NCBI RefSeq assembly: GCF_965200405.1
Contig: NZ_OZ241356.1
Span: 3,472,001-3,536,000, forward strand
Source of the DNA: Glacieibacterium sp965200405
GTDB taxonomy: Bacteria > Pseudomonadota > Alphaproteobacteria > Sphingomonadales > Sphingomonadaceae
Length of the DNA: 64,000 nt
Reading direction: 5' to 3'
The notes under the pieces were generated by a model. That model ran no database searches. It saw nothing but the letters and a program-made list of their open reading frames with translations, and was not told the origin of the DNA. Positions 16,407-25,024 of the stretch are shown piece by piece; position 1 is the stretch's first letter; the number at the start of each line of letters is the position of its first letter. Position numbers and translations under genes: made by a program.

Positions 16407-17057
16407 TCATGGTGCCGCCGCAACGAAACTGCCTGCCAGCGACCCCAGTGCCAGCGCCCAGCCATCGACAAGAACGAACAGCAACAGTTTGAATGGCAGG
16501 GATATCAGCGTCGGCGATACCATCATCATGCCGAGCGCCATCAGGATGCTGGCAACGACCAAGTCGATCACCAGAAACGGCAGATAGACGAGGAAGCCGA
16601 TCTCGAAAGCGGTCTTCAACTCGCTGGTGGCAAAGGCCGGGACGAGGATCGTCATCGGCACGTCGGCGCCACGCCCGAACGGCCCGGCATGGGCGAGATT
16701 GGCGAACAGCCTGACATCCTGCTCCCGGGTCTGGGCGAGCATGAACCCATGCAGGACGGTACCGGTTCGCTCGATCGCAACCTCCGCAGGGATCTGTTGT
16801 GCCGCAAACGGCCGGTAAGCGGTCGTCGTGATTGCATCGAACTGCGGGCGCATGACGAACAGCGTCAGGAACAGCGCCAGTCCGACGAGCAACTGGTTCG
16901 GCGGCGCCTGGCCTAGCCCGATCGCCTGGCGCAGGATTGCCAGTACGATCAGGATGCGGGTGAAGCCGGTCATCATCAGCAGCAGCGACGGCAGCAGCGT
17001 CAGTGCTGTCATCAGCAGCAGGATTTGGATGGGCAGCGCCATCGGGGCTGCGGTCAT
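16407..17057 (-). CDS. fliP: Flagellar export apparatus protein FliP
   Basis: FliP forms the pentameric core of the export channel. This 216-residue version has a hydrophobic N-terminus and the conserved LLPSLLLMMTGFTRILIVLAILRQAIGLGQAPPNQLLVGLALFLTLFVM. It also has TSELKTAFEIGFLVYLPFLVIDLVVASILMALGMMMVSP and ISLPFKLLLFVLVDGW, all strong FliP marks. The ATG overlaps the fliO stop as ATGA. It is somewhat shorter than enterobacterial FliP, mainly at the signal-peptide end. Confidence 0.97.
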   Translation of the reverse strand: MTAAPMALPIQILLLMTALTLLPSLLLMMTGFTRILIVLAILRQAIGLGQAPPNQLLVGLALFLTLFVMRPQFDAITTTAYRPFAAQQIPAEVAIERTGTVLHGFMLAQTREQDVRLFANLAHAGPFGRGADVPMTILVPAFATSELKTAFEIGFLVYLPFLVIDLVVASILMALGMMMVSPTLISLPFKLLLFVLVDGWALALGSLAGSFVAAAP

Positions 17058-17380
17058 CCGAGACGCTCTCTGAGCTCAGTATTGGTCCGTCCCCGCACGG
17101 CGCAGGTGCGGGTCATTCGTCCTGCCCGGAAAGCAATGGGCAGAAGGCTGGTGACGCCGGTTTTGCTGATGCTAAGCAGCAGGCTGCGCCCCTCGAATTC
17201 CACCACCGCAAGTCGCGCGCCGGGGCCGAGGTTAGCGAGTTGCACGATCTTCAGCGGTGCCACGCCGACCACCGCGCCCGGCAGGCGGATCAGCCCGCGG
17301 CGCGCAGCGACGAGCACGCCACCAAGCGCGAGCAGAAGCAGCGGCAGGGCAAGTGCCAACCGCGTCACGGGATCGATCAA
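17054..17380 (-). CDS. fliO: Flagellar biosynthesis protein FliO
   Basis: FliO is a membrane factor that helps assemble FliP. The 108 residues have one N-terminal membrane helix (LALALPLLLLALGGVLVAARRG) and a small soluble domain with APLKIVQLANLGPGARLAVVEFEGRSLLLSISKTGVTSL, the beta-rich pattern of FliO, where G-x-x-x-L-L-G-V-x-x-x-x-I-x-x-L is usual. The assignment also rests on its place between fliN and fliP. The start is a TTG overlapping the fliN stop (TTGA). Confidence 0.85.
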   Translation of the reverse strand: MIDPVTRLALALPLLLLALGGVLVAARRGLIRLPGAVVGVAPLKIVQLANLGPGARLAVVEFEGRSLLLSISKTGVTSLLPIAFRAGRMTRTCAVRGRTNTELRERLG

Positions 17381-17673
17381 CGCGCCAGCCCATCGGCGAG
17401 CTCGACGATGCGGACGCCGAAGCGATCACCGATGGTAACGACCTCGCCCTTCGCCAGCAGCCGGTCGTTGACCAAGATGTCGATGCGCTCGTCGCTGCGC
17501 CGGTCGAGTTCGACAACCGCGCCGGGCTCCAGCGCTGCCAGCTCGGCCAGCGTCATCCGCGTCGCACCGATCTCGACGCTCAGCCGCATCTCGATACTGC
17601 CAAGCGCCCCAAGCGATCCGGCCGTGGCTCGCCCAATGGCCGCCTCGAAGTCGCTGTTGGTGATGGCATTCAT
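17377..17673 (-). CDS. fliN: Flagellar motor switch protein FliN
   Basis: FliN makes up most of the C-ring of the motor. The 98 residues are almost entirely one SpoA domain: MRLSVEIGATRMTLAELAALEPGAVVELDRRSDERIDILVNDRLLAKGEVVTIGDRFGVRIVEL. The L-x-V-x-x-G-x-T-x-x-T-L and V-x-L-x-x-x-x-x-x-x-x-x-x-x-V-N-x-x-L-x-A-x-G-E-V-V-x-x-x-x-x-x-G-V-R-I are textbook. The ATG at 17673 has GGAG upstream and overlaps the fliM stop as ATGA. Confidence 0.95.
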   Translation of the reverse strand: MNAITNSDFEAAIGRATAGSLGALGSIEMRLSVEIGATRMTLAELAALEPGAVVELDRRSDERIDILVNDRLLAKGEVVTIGDRFGVRIVELADGLAR

Positions 17674-18488
17674 GAGCGTTCTCCGTTCCTTGCGGCCCGC
17701 ATCGAAGGGCATGTCGAAGCCCGGGCGCGGCTGGTGATCTCGACCCGCGGAAGTTCACCGTCATTGGCAATACGTCCGCGCGCCACTGTCAGCGCGCCGA
17801 CGCGCAGGCCGACCTCGTGGGCGGTAGCGATCGGCAGCACGTCGCCGACGGCAATCGCGCGCGCGGCCCCGACCGTGATCGCCGCCTCGTGGAGGACCAG
17901 CTGGACCGGCACTGCAAGGCTGTCGAGGACATCCGACAGGCGATTACGCCAGCCGGTATCCAGCGGAGCAACGGCCTCCGGCGGCGGCTGCACGGCGCAG
18001 TCGATCTGATCGCGAACTAGCCCGGCCTCAATACGCAGGCTGAAGGCTTCAGCGTCGACAGGTGGGCAGCTAACCCAGTCGTCGTCGGCGGCGGGCCATA
18101 ATGCAGCGACACCGATGCGCAGGCGGGCCAGCAAGGCGCCGCGCTGCCGTTCGACACTGGCGGAACCGTTGCCGGCATCGTCGGCGCGAAACTCGCCGCC
18201 GCAGTCTCGGTTAACCAATGCCGAGGCAAGCGTTGCCCCGCCGCCGCCGAGGCCGATCACCAGGCCGTCACCCCGCCGCCACCAGCCAAGCCGAGCCGTT
18301 GCGCCCTCGGCGATCTTGACGGACGCCGGAGTCCGGCAAACCTCAGCCAGCAGGTTCGATGCCAGCGCGCCGATGGCTTCGCGATCTACCGGCGGCGGTC
18401 CAACGTCACGCGAGGCAGCGACTGCGAACTCAAAGGCTTGCGGACCATCGTCATAGCCAGCTGTGATACGTGCGGCGCCGCTGGTCAT
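17670..18488 (-). CDS. fliM: FliM-like flagellar motor switch protein, divergent and short
   Basis: The protein has 272 residues; typical FliM is about 320-350. The C-terminal 75 residues form a SpoA domain (SLAVPVQLVLHEAAITVGAARAIAVGDVLPIATAHEVGLRVGALTVARGRI). The middle (about 35-170) would be the FliM middle domain but is strongly divergent. The N-terminus reads MTSGAARITAGYDDG and lacks the LSQ-x-E-I-D-A-L-type motif that binds phosphorylated CheY. The call rests on the SpoA domain and on position between fliL and fliN. Another SpoA protein is possible, but no other fliM is seen here. The start overlaps fliL as ATGA. Confidence 0.75.
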   Translation of the reverse strand: MTSGAARITAGYDDGPQAFEFAVAASRDVGPPPVDREAIGALASNLLAEVCRTPASVKIAEGATARLGWWRRGDGLVIGLGGGGATLASALVNRDCGGEFRADDAGNGSASVERQRGALLARLRIGVAALWPAADDDWVSCPPVDAEAFSLRIEAGLVRDQIDCAVQPPPEAVAPLDTGWRNRLSDVLDSLAVPVQLVLHEAAITVGAARAIAVGDVLPIATAHEVGLRVGALTVARGRIANDGELPRVEITSRARASTCPSMRAARNGERS

Positions 18489-18982
18489 TGGACGACCAGG
18501 CTGGTCAGGAAGACTTCGTCGACTCCGCCCAAGTGAGCCTTTTGCTGCAAGACGCCTTCGATCGCACCTCGCAGCTTGATCTTGAGCCGGGTCTTGGCGG
18601 CACCATCGGCGACATCGGCCTCGGCAAGGTCGCCGAGCACGGCAAGCACGGTCGAGACGATAGCGAGTTTGTGCTGCGCCAGTGCCGCGACGACCGAAGG
18701 GCCGCCGGTGGTCGATATCGCGATGCGCAATTGCAGATAACGGCCGGTGTCGGTGAGGTTCGAGGTAAAGCTGTTATCGAGCTCGACATATTCGAGCTTC
18801 GACGGCTCCACGGCTTCGGCGACATGCTTGCTCCCGCCGCCGGGCATCTGGCCGAGCCAAGTGAAGGCGATGACGGCCCCTGCCCCGCCCGCCGCTGTGC
18901 CGCCCGCAAAGGCCAAGACGATCATCACGGCCTTGCCGGCACCAGATTTGGCGACCTTAGGCTTGGGAGGTTCATTGGACAT
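18485..18982 (-). CDS. fliL: Flagellar basal-body-associated protein FliL
   Basis: FliL is a single-pass inner-membrane protein that surrounds the stator and affects torque. The 165 residues have a basic cytoplasmic N-terminus (PPKPKVAKSGAGKA), a membrane helix about residues 17-42 that is glycine/alanine rich, and a periplasmic domain. That domain contains YVELDNSFTSNLTDTGRYLQLRIAISTTGG, where F-x-x-N-L-x-D-x-x-x-R-Y-L-Q-x-x-I is the family signature. The gap to fliK is only eight bases. Confidence 0.92.
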   Translation of the reverse strand: MSNEPPKPKVAKSGAGKAVMIVLAFAGGTAAGGAGAVIAFTWLGQMPGGGSKHVAEAVEPSKLEYVELDNSFTSNLTDTGRYLQLRIAISTTGGPSVVAALAQHKLAIVSTVLAVLGDLAEADVADGAAKTRLKIKLRGAIEGVLQQKAHLGGVDEVFLTSLVVQ

Positions 18983-18990
18983 GGATTACC

Positions 18991-20337
18991 TCAGGCAAAT
19001 CGGTCGGTACGGGCTGGTATTGTGGTGTCAGAAGAACTTGCGCTGCGACGCTGCGACGAAGGATGACCATTTTCAGGCGGCTGCCATGGTAGCGAGCGAC
19101 GCGGATCGCCGCCGTCCCTGACGTCCACCGAAAGGGCGCCGAGCCTGGCGCCGCCGGTCTCGACCGCGATCTGCAGTCGGTCGGCCTGAGCCACGATCAG
19201 CCCCGCGGTGGCGCTGCGGTCGGCAGTGACGTGAACGTGCAAGGCGGTATCGCTGGTATCGAGTGCCAGCCGGATGGCACCGAGGCGGTCGGTGGCAAGC
19301 TCTATGACGTTGGCGGCAGGCGTCCGGACGGTCGCATCGACTGGCGCGCTATTGTCGGCCTGAAAAGCTTGGCTCTGGCGCAAGTTGGCGAGCACGGCGC
19401 CGGACTGTTCTGGCATGCCAGTGGGCGACGGAGCGAAACCCAGATTCTGGCCGACAAGCTGCGAGGGACTGGCACCGGCATCGCGGCGACGAGAGAGGAC
19501 GGCTGGCGGATTTATCTGGACGCCAGGAGCCTTCGGCGACGGAGCGGTGGCGAGGAGAGGCGCGAAGGTGGGGAGTATCGGTGCCACAAGAAGCGGAGGC
19601 GGGTTTGCGCTGTCTGCGGCCTTTGGCGCTCCCGCGATGATAGAGATTTCTGAGGGAGGCACGCGGGGTGGCGGTGACGGCGTCGTCTCTGACACAGGCG
19701 CCACGATCGTCGACGCCGCGGGATCCAGTGTGATGGTGGGCGCTGGCCTTGCCGCTGGGAAGGTCTGGGTCGCTTGCGCCGTCCTTAGCGAAGGCCCGAC
19801 AATCACTGGACTATTTTGAGCAGCCGACGGCGCTGCTGCGATCACAGTCATGGGGGTTACTGGAGCGTTGATCGAAGCTAGGGATGAAACGGACAGGGCT
19901 GAGGGTGACGCGGAGACTTCAACCGTAAGCCGCGGATGCATAGGCACCGACACCATCACCGCGGCCCCAATCGGCATCTCGACTAGAACTGTTTCGTCGT
20001 TCAACTGCTTGCCGTTCCACGGTTTATTTTCTGCTGGAGAAGCCTTGCCTGCTAAGGACGGCGCCAGGATTTGCTCTGGTCTCGAGTTCGCCGCCGGAGC
20101 CACAGCGGCAACCGACGACAGTGCGTTCGTTGAGGTGTTCGGCAGCGCGTATTGCGGCGGCTCGATTTGCAGAATGTCAGCCTTGGCGCCCGGCGCGATC
20201 TGCAGAGGCAAATCCAATGGCATCGGTAAGGCCAGCGTCGCTGCAAGAAGCTGACTGTCGAAAGCTGCTCCCGTAATGGGCAGGGCAAGGACTAGGTCGC
20301 TGGCCATTGGCAATGCGATACCGCTGATCAGAGTCAC
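18991..20337 (-). CDS. fliK: Flagellar hook-length control protein FliK
   Basis: FliK measures the hook and triggers the FlhB specificity switch. The 448-residue protein has a long low-complexity region rich in Ala, Pro, Ser and Thr (about residues 60-330). It ends in the compact C-terminal Flg_hook domain: VIELATDRLGAIRLALDTSDTALHVHVTADRSATAGLIVAQADRLQIAVETGGARLGALSVDV, where L-x-P-x-x-L-G-x-x-x-V-x-x-x and L-x-x-x-G are the usual pattern. The start is a GTG overlapping the fliJ stop as GTGA. Its FlhB partner in this operon is itself altered at the switch motif. Confidence 0.87.
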   Translation of the reverse strand: MTLISGIALPMASDLVLALPITGAAFDSQLLAATLALPMPLDLPLQIAPGAKADILQIEPPQYALPNTSTNALSSVAAVAPAANSRPEQILAPSLAGKASPAENKPWNGKQLNDETVLVEMPIGAAVMVSVPMHPRLTVEVSASPSALSVSSLASINAPVTPMTVIAAAPSAAQNSPVIVGPSLRTAQATQTFPAARPAPTITLDPAASTIVAPVSETTPSPPPRVPPSEISIIAGAPKAADSANPPPLLVAPILPTFAPLLATAPSPKAPGVQINPPAVLSRRRDAGASPSQLVGQNLGFAPSPTGMPEQSGAVLANLRQSQAFQADNSAPVDATVRTPAANVIELATDRLGAIRLALDTSDTALHVHVTADRSATAGLIVAQADRLQIAVETGGARLGALSVDVRDGGDPRRSLPWQPPENGHPSSQRRSASSSDTTIPARTDRFA

Positions 20338-20663
20338 GACGGATCCGCCATCAGTCGCGCGACGATGTCGACCCGGGCCTTGAGACGCTGGGCGGCTTCG
20401 GCGGCGGCGATCCGCAGTTGGGTTTCATTGGTCTGGCGGTCGGCAACCGAGCGGCGGGCGCGGTCGAGCGCCTCGCGAGCTACCGTCGCGGCCTTGCGTT
20501 CGGCGACCGCCGCTGCATGTGGCAGGTCGGCGACCAGCGCCTCCAGCCGAGCCGCGACACTGTCGAGACGGACGACGCGGGTCTCGACCTCAGCCAAGGC
20601 GCGCAAGCCACCGACCAACTCGATGCGTCGGATTTTTTGCAGACGGCCCATGCGCTTGTTCAC
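20334..20663 (-). CDS. fliJ: FliJ-like flagellar export chaperone
   Basis: The 109-residue protein is almost all charged alpha helix with heptad-like spacing (AEVETRVVRLDSVAARLEALV, then AERKAATVAREALDRARRSVADRQTNETQLRIAAAEAAQRLKARV). This is the antiparallel coiled coil expected of FliJ, the FliI ATPase stalk-like subunit. Sequence alone would not name it; the position directly after fliI and the GTGA overlaps on both sides do. It is shorter than enterobacterial FliJ (147 residues). Confidence 0.78.
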   Translation of the reverse strand: MNKRMGRLQKIRRIELVGGLRALAEVETRVVRLDSVAARLEALVADLPHAAAVAERKAATVAREALDRARRSVADRQTNETQLRIAAAEAAQRLKARVDIVARLMADPS

Positions 20664-21979
20664 TGCAATTCCAGACCGATAAGAGCGTCGGTTGACGCGT
20701 TCCCGGAGGAATGCTCGACGATGCCTTGGCTGCGAAACCCGTCCATGGCGGCGCGGGCGGCGAAGGCCGCGTCGAGTTGCAGGTCGTGGCCGGGCGCATA
20801 GGCTCCCATGGCGACAAGATCGCGGTTCTCCTCGACCAATCCATGAGCGCGCCGAAACGCGGCGGCGGCGCGGGCGTGGGCAGGCTCGACCAGGTCGTGC
20901 ATCGAGCGACTGATCGAGGCGGCGATGTCGATGGCGGGGTAGATGCCGCGCTGGGCAACGGCGCGCGACAGGACGATATGGCCGTCGAGCACACCTCGGG
21001 CGGCATCGACGACCGGATCATTGAGGTCGTCGCCGTCGACCAGCACCGTGTAGATCGCGGTGATCGAGCCGCCGCTGGTCCGGTCGTTGCCGGCTCGCTC
21101 GGCCAGGCGGGGGAGGAGCTGGATGGCGGACGGTGGATAGCCGCGGGGCCCGCACGCCTCGCCGAGTGCCATGCCGATCTCGCGTTGGGCGTGGGCGACG
21201 CGGGTCAGGCTGTCGACGATGAGCAACACTGATTGCCCGAGGCTACGAAAGTATTCGGCAATCGCATGGGCTCGCATGACGCCACGGACGCGGAGCAATG
21301 GGGCATCGTCGGCTGCGACCGCCACGACGACGCTGCGGGCGCGAGCCGGGCCGCTAAGCTGGGTTGCGAGGAAGTCGCCGATCTCGCGGCCGCGCTCGCC
21401 GATCAGTGCAACGACGACGGTATCGCAAGCAGTGCCGCGCGCCATTTGCCCGAGCAAGACCGACTTGCCAACGCCGCTGCCGGCCATGATGCCGACCCGC
21501 TGACCCCTGCCGAGGGTGAGAAGCGCATCGATCGCGCGTACGCCGCAGTCGAGACGCGGGCCAACGGCCGTGCGGTTCAGCGGGTTTGTGGCGGGTGGGT
21601 CGAGCGGGATACGCAGGCTGGTCAACGGCGCCGGCTCGCCGTCGAGCGGCCGCCCGCCACCGTCGAGGACACGACCGAGCAGAGCTGGGCCCACCGAGAC
21701 GCGGGCCGCATCACCGAGCGGCATGACGGGATCGCCGGGCAGCAGCGTGCCTTGCTGGGCGAGCCCCATCAACAGGGTGCGGCCGTCGCGAAAGCCGATG
21801 ACCTCGGCCGGGCTGGGCGGGGAACCGATGGCACAGACCGTGCCGACTGCGGCGTCGAGCCCGCTGCACTCGATGGTGTGCCCGTCGAACGCAGCGATGC
21901 GTCCGCCGATGCGCGGACAGGCAGGAATAGCTGGGGCGGCGGCGCCGGCAAGATGCGCAAGGGCGGCGGTGGTGTTCAT
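20660..21979 (-). CDS. fliI: Flagellum-specific ATPase FliI
   Basis: FliI is the hexameric ATPase of the export apparatus, related to the F1 beta subunit. The 439 residues contain Walker A GSGVGKS within GIMAGSGVGKSVLLGQMARG, the LIGERGREIGDFL segment and Walker B LLIVDSLTRVAHAQREIGMALGE. They also contain the conserved GYPPSAIQLLPRLAERAGN and GSITAIYTVLVDGDDLNDPVVDAARGVLDGHIVLSR. The start ATG overlaps the fliH stop as ATGA. Confidence 0.98.
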   Translation of the reverse strand: MNTTAALAHLAGAAAPAIPACPRIGGRIAAFDGHTIECSGLDAAVGTVCAIGSPPSPAEVIGFRDGRTLLMGLAQQGTLLPGDPVMPLGDAARVSVGPALLGRVLDGGGRPLDGEPAPLTSLRIPLDPPATNPLNRTAVGPRLDCGVRAIDALLTLGRGQRVGIMAGSGVGKSVLLGQMARGTACDTVVVALIGERGREIGDFLATQLSGPARARSVVVAVAADDAPLLRVRGVMRAHAIAEYFRSLGQSVLLIVDSLTRVAHAQREIGMALGEACGPRGYPPSAIQLLPRLAERAGNDRTSGGSITAIYTVLVDGDDLNDPVVDAARGVLDGHIVLSRAVAQRGIYPAIDIAASISRSMHDLVEPAHARAAAAFRRAHGLVEENRDLVAMGAYAPGHDLQLDAAFAARAAMDGFRSQGIVEHSSGNASTDALIGLELQ

Positions 21980-22485
21980 ACGAGGCCCGCGACGGCTTCG
22001 GCCAGGCGCGTGGCGAGCGAGGCGGCGACGACGTGGCGCGCGGTATCGACGCGAATTTCGCCGTCGCTGAGCTCAAGGTCGATCGTGCCCATCCCGAGCA
22101 GTGCCGCATCGCGCGGGCTGAGGCGCAGGGTGGCGCCCTCCGTATCCACAGCAGCGAACGCGCTAGCGACGAGGCGCTCCAGAACCTCGGGCGACTGGCG
22201 CAGTTCACCGTCGACCACCACCTCCGCGATACGGCGGACGAGCGTGACGAACAGCGGCGTCAGGCTGGCCGGGTCGATCACCGAGGCCGCGTCGAGCGCC
22301 TGTGCCGCCTGGCCAAGCCGGTCGCGCAAGGGCTGCAGTGCTGCCTCGGCCTCGGTCCAGCCACGCGCATAGCCGACCGCGTCCGCCGCCGCTGCGATCG
22401 CCCCACAATCCGGCGAGGGCGCAGCGATCAGTCCCGGGTTCATCGCCCATAACAGCGCCGACAATGGCGTCGCGGCCTCAAACAT
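21976..22485 (-). CDS. fliH: Flagellar assembly protein FliH
   Basis: FliH is the negative regulator and stalk-like partner of FliI. The 169-residue protein has an alanine-rich helical part (GYARGWTEAEAALQPLRDRLGQAAQALDAA) and a C-terminal domain. That domain has LFVTLVRRIAEVVVDGELRQSPEVLERLVASAFA and then LRLSPRDAALLGMGTIDLELSDGEIRVDT, corresponding to the A-x-x-I-A-x-x-V-x-x and L-x-x-x-P-x-D pattern of FliH/HrpE. It is shorter than enterobacterial FliH. The ATG overlaps the fliG end by eight bases. Confidence 0.88.
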   Translation of the reverse strand: MFEAATPLSALLWAMNPGLIAAPSPDCGAIAAAADAVGYARGWTEAEAALQPLRDRLGQAAQALDAASVIDPASLTPLFVTLVRRIAEVVVDGELRQSPEVLERLVASAFAAVDTEGATLRLSPRDAALLGMGTIDLELSDGEIRVDTARHVVAASLATRLAEAVAGLV

Positions 22486-23473
22486 AGCCCGCCCCCGCGC
22501 CCGGCAGCATCAGCGTGCCGGCGTCGGCGAGGTGGCGAACGACGGCGGCGACCTGGGCTTGGGCCGCCTCGACCTCGTCGCGCTTCAAGGGCCCGCGCGT
22601 TCCAAGATCGTCCTCGATCTGCGCAGCGGCGCGCTGCGACATGGCACCCAGGATATGGTCGCGCATCTCGGTGCCCGCGCCCTTGAGCGCAACGACCAGC
22701 AGTTCCGGATCGAGTTCCCGGACCAGCGTCTGCATGCCGCGCTGGTCGATACGGAGCAGGTCGGCGAACAGGAACAGATTCTCGGCGATCAAGTCGGCAA
22801 GCTCGGCGTCCTGCAGCCTGACCGTGCCGATCAGCGCGGCTGGATCGCTGACGCCGCCGATCAGCTTGGCTGCGAACGCCGCGCCGCCGCGCTGGACCGG
22901 AGCGACCTCGGCCGCCAGCGCAACCAGATGTCGTTCGACGTCGGCCTCCAGGCTGGCCAGCGCCTGCGGGCCGATCGGACCCAGCCGTGCCAGCCGTAAC
23001 AACAAGCTTGCTTGCCGATCCGCAGGAACCAGCGCCAGCACCGCCGCGCCGGCCTCCGACGGCAGATGCGCCAGGATTGCCGCGCCCGCCTGCGGATGCT
23101 CCGCCGCAATGACCGCCGCGATCGTCGCCGGCTCCACCCAGTCGAGCGCTGCAAACGGCTTGGCGCTGGCGGGCGGTCCCATCCTTCCCAGCATCGTCGC
23201 GGCGCGCGGCTCGCCGAATGCCTGGGTCATAACCGAGCGCAATTGCGCCCCGCCATTGCCGAGCGCCGCGACCTCTGCGTGCGCCGCCAGAAAATCGTCG
23301 AGCACCGCATCGATGGCGCGCGGCTCGATCTCGGCTACCGACAGCATGGCGTCGCCGACCGCCTGCACCTCTGCCGGGTCGAGCCCGCGCAGCAACGTGG
23401 CCGCAGCAGCCTCATCGAGCAGCAACAACAACACTGCGCACTTCTGGGCTCCGGAAAGCGGCAGGTGGATCAT
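22478..23473 (-). CDS. fliG: Flagellar motor switch protein FliG
   Basis: FliG couples the MS ring to the C ring and takes the stator's torque. The 331 residues are normal length. The EHPQ motif is present in AAEHPQAGAAILAHLP. The armadillo-type middle follows. The C-terminal part has DLIAENLFLFADLLRIDQRGMQTLVRELDPELLVVALKGA, matching the family M-F-x-F-E-D-L and the charged torque helix with R and E/D residues. The ATG at 23473 overlaps the fliF stop; the frame extends upstream only as antisense noise. Confidence 0.96.
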   Translation of the reverse strand: MIHLPLSGAQKCAVLLLLLDEAAAATLLRGLDPAEVQAVGDAMLSVAEIEPRAIDAVLDDFLAAHAEVAALGNGGAQLRSVMTQAFGEPRAATMLGRMGPPASAKPFAALDWVEPATIAAVIAAEHPQAGAAILAHLPSEAGAAVLALVPADRQASLLLRLARLGPIGPQALASLEADVERHLVALAAEVAPVQRGGAAFAAKLIGGVSDPAALIGTVRLQDAELADLIAENLFLFADLLRIDQRGMQTLVRELDPELLVVALKGAGTEMRDHILGAMSQRAAAQIEDDLGTRGPLKRDEVEAAQAQVAAVVRHLADAGTLMLPGAGAGYV

Positions 23474-25023
23474 GCCCGGATCAGCCCGCGGACCACGGCG
23501 GCGGCGCGCGCGGCATCGCTGCTCACCAGCGCACGGGTCGCGTCTAGCTTGGCAGTGTAATCGACCAGCAGCGTCGGCAGCGCCGGGAGCAGGTCGGCCG
23601 CAGACATGGCTCGATCGGCAGCCCGCGCGCGCAGCCAGGGTCGCCCGATGCCGAAGACCAACAGCAGCACACCGACCAGCGCAACGGTGGCCTGAACCGC
23701 GAGGCTGACCCAGGGCTGCCACCAGCTCGCAGCACTTGCGGCGCTGCCATCGGTGAAGCCGCGCGCCGCCAGCGTCACCACGTCGCCGCGGCGGACGTCG
23801 AAGCCCACCGCACTCCGGACCAGCACCTCGAGCGAAGCGAGTTGCGCCGCCCTGCCCTTCACCGCGCCAAGGCTCGTGTCACGGACCACCACCGCGACCG
23901 ACAGGCGGCGCAGCGAGCCGCGCGCGGCGCGTGTTACCGAGACCGCCTTGCCGACCTCGAAGGTGCGGTTGAACGTCTGCGATTGGGGCGTCGCACCGGT
24001 AGCGACCGGCGGCAGGCTGAGCACCGGCGGCGTGTTGGAGACCTGCGCGGCCTGGGGCACGGTGTTCGACAGTGCCCCAGGAATACCGCGCGCGGGCGGC
24101 GGCGCGCTTTCCGTCGAGCTGCTGCCTTGCTCGTTGGCGATGGCGCTGGCGTTGCGGTCGTAGCTTTCGCGCGTCGCGGCATTCTCGGAGAAATCGAGAT
24201 CGGCGCTGACCTGTGCCGAGAAATTGTCGGCCCCCAGGATCGGCGTGAGCAGTGCCACCACCCGTTGCCGGACGATCGCCGCAGTGCGGGCCTCGGCATC
24301 GAGCATTCGTCCGGTCTCTCCGAGCTCGCCACTGCTACCGCTGCCCGACAACAGCGTGCCGCTCTGATCGACGACGCTCACCGCATCGGGGTCGAGCCCC
24401 GCCACCGACGAGGCGACGAGATGGACGATGGCGCGGACCTGCGCGTCGCTGAGCGTCCTGCCGCCGGCGAGGGTGATGAATACCGAGGCGCTCGGTGCGG
24501 CGCGGTCGCGGATGAACACCGAGGGTTCGGGCGTCGCGAGATGGACCTGGGCGCTTTCGACCGCGTCGATGGCGGCGATGCTGGCGGCAAGATCATGCTC
24601 CTGCGCTGCCTTGAGTTGCGCGCCCTCGACGGCGCGGCTGGTGCCAAGCGGCATCGCGGTCAGCAGCGCCGATCCACTGGGCACGGCCTTCGGCAGCCCT
24701 TGCCCTGCCAGCATGATCCGCGCCGCGGCAACCTGGTCGGCGGGAACCTCGACGGCGCCGGTCGCGGGATCGACGTCGACGCGGAAATTGCCGGTGCGCA
24801 GGGCATCGGCGACGGCGGCCTTGTCGGCTTCGGCAAGCCCGTTCCACACCGGGCGCATGTCGGGTGATCGAAAGGCGAGCCACATCAGCGCGGCAACGAG
24901 CAGCGCTCCGACCACGGCGATCAACGGCAGCGAGCGCCGGACCGCGGGCTGCGCGAACAGTTGCTGGCCGCGCAGTCGCCACGGCACTGGCAGTCCGGCA
25001 TTGGCGAGAGCAAGCGCTGCCAT
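23470..25023 (-). CDS. fliF: Flagellar MS-ring protein FliF
   Basis: FliF builds the membrane ring on which the flagellum is assembled. The 517 residues have two membrane helices, near residues 33-52 and 425-450. Between them are the ring-building domains with VWNGLAEADKAAVADALRTGNFRVDVDPATGAVEVPADQVAAARIMLAGQGLPK, AQVHLATPEPSVFIRDRAAPSASVFITLAGG and SYDRNASAIANEQGSSS. The cytoplasmic tail (DYTAKLDATRALVSSDAARAAAVVRGLIRA) has the I/V-R-x-x-x-x-x-D-P-x-x-x-A-x-V-V-R-x-W-I-like pattern that binds FliG. It starts just after fliE. Confidence 0.96.
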   Translation of the reverse strand: MAALALANAGLPVPWRLRGQQLFAQPAVRRSLPLIAVVGALLVAALMWLAFRSPDMRPVWNGLAEADKAAVADALRTGNFRVDVDPATGAVEVPADQVAAARIMLAGQGLPKAVPSGSALLTAMPLGTSRAVEGAQLKAAQEHDLAASIAAIDAVESAQVHLATPEPSVFIRDRAAPSASVFITLAGGRTLSDAQVRAIVHLVASSVAGLDPDAVSVVDQSGTLLSGSGSSGELGETGRMLDAEARTAAIVRQRVVALLTPILGADNFSAQVSADLDFSENAATRESYDRNASAIANEQGSSSTESAPPPARGIPGALSNTVPQAAQVSNTPPVLSLPPVATGATPQSQTFNRTFEVGKAVSVTRAARGSLRRLSVAVVVRDTSLGAVKGRAAQLASLEVLVRSAVGFDVRRGDVVTLAARGFTDGSAASAASWWQPWVSLAVQATVALVGVLLLVFGIGRPWLRARAADRAMSAADLLPALPTLLVDYTAKLDATRALVSSDAARAAAVVRGLIRA

Positions 25024-25024
25024 C

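Noticed and set aside
18991..20337. Low-complexity FliK middle as a broken gene or repeat array
   Set aside because: Ala/Pro/Ser/Thr-rich linkers are normal for FliK, and the frame is intact to a proper C-terminal domain.
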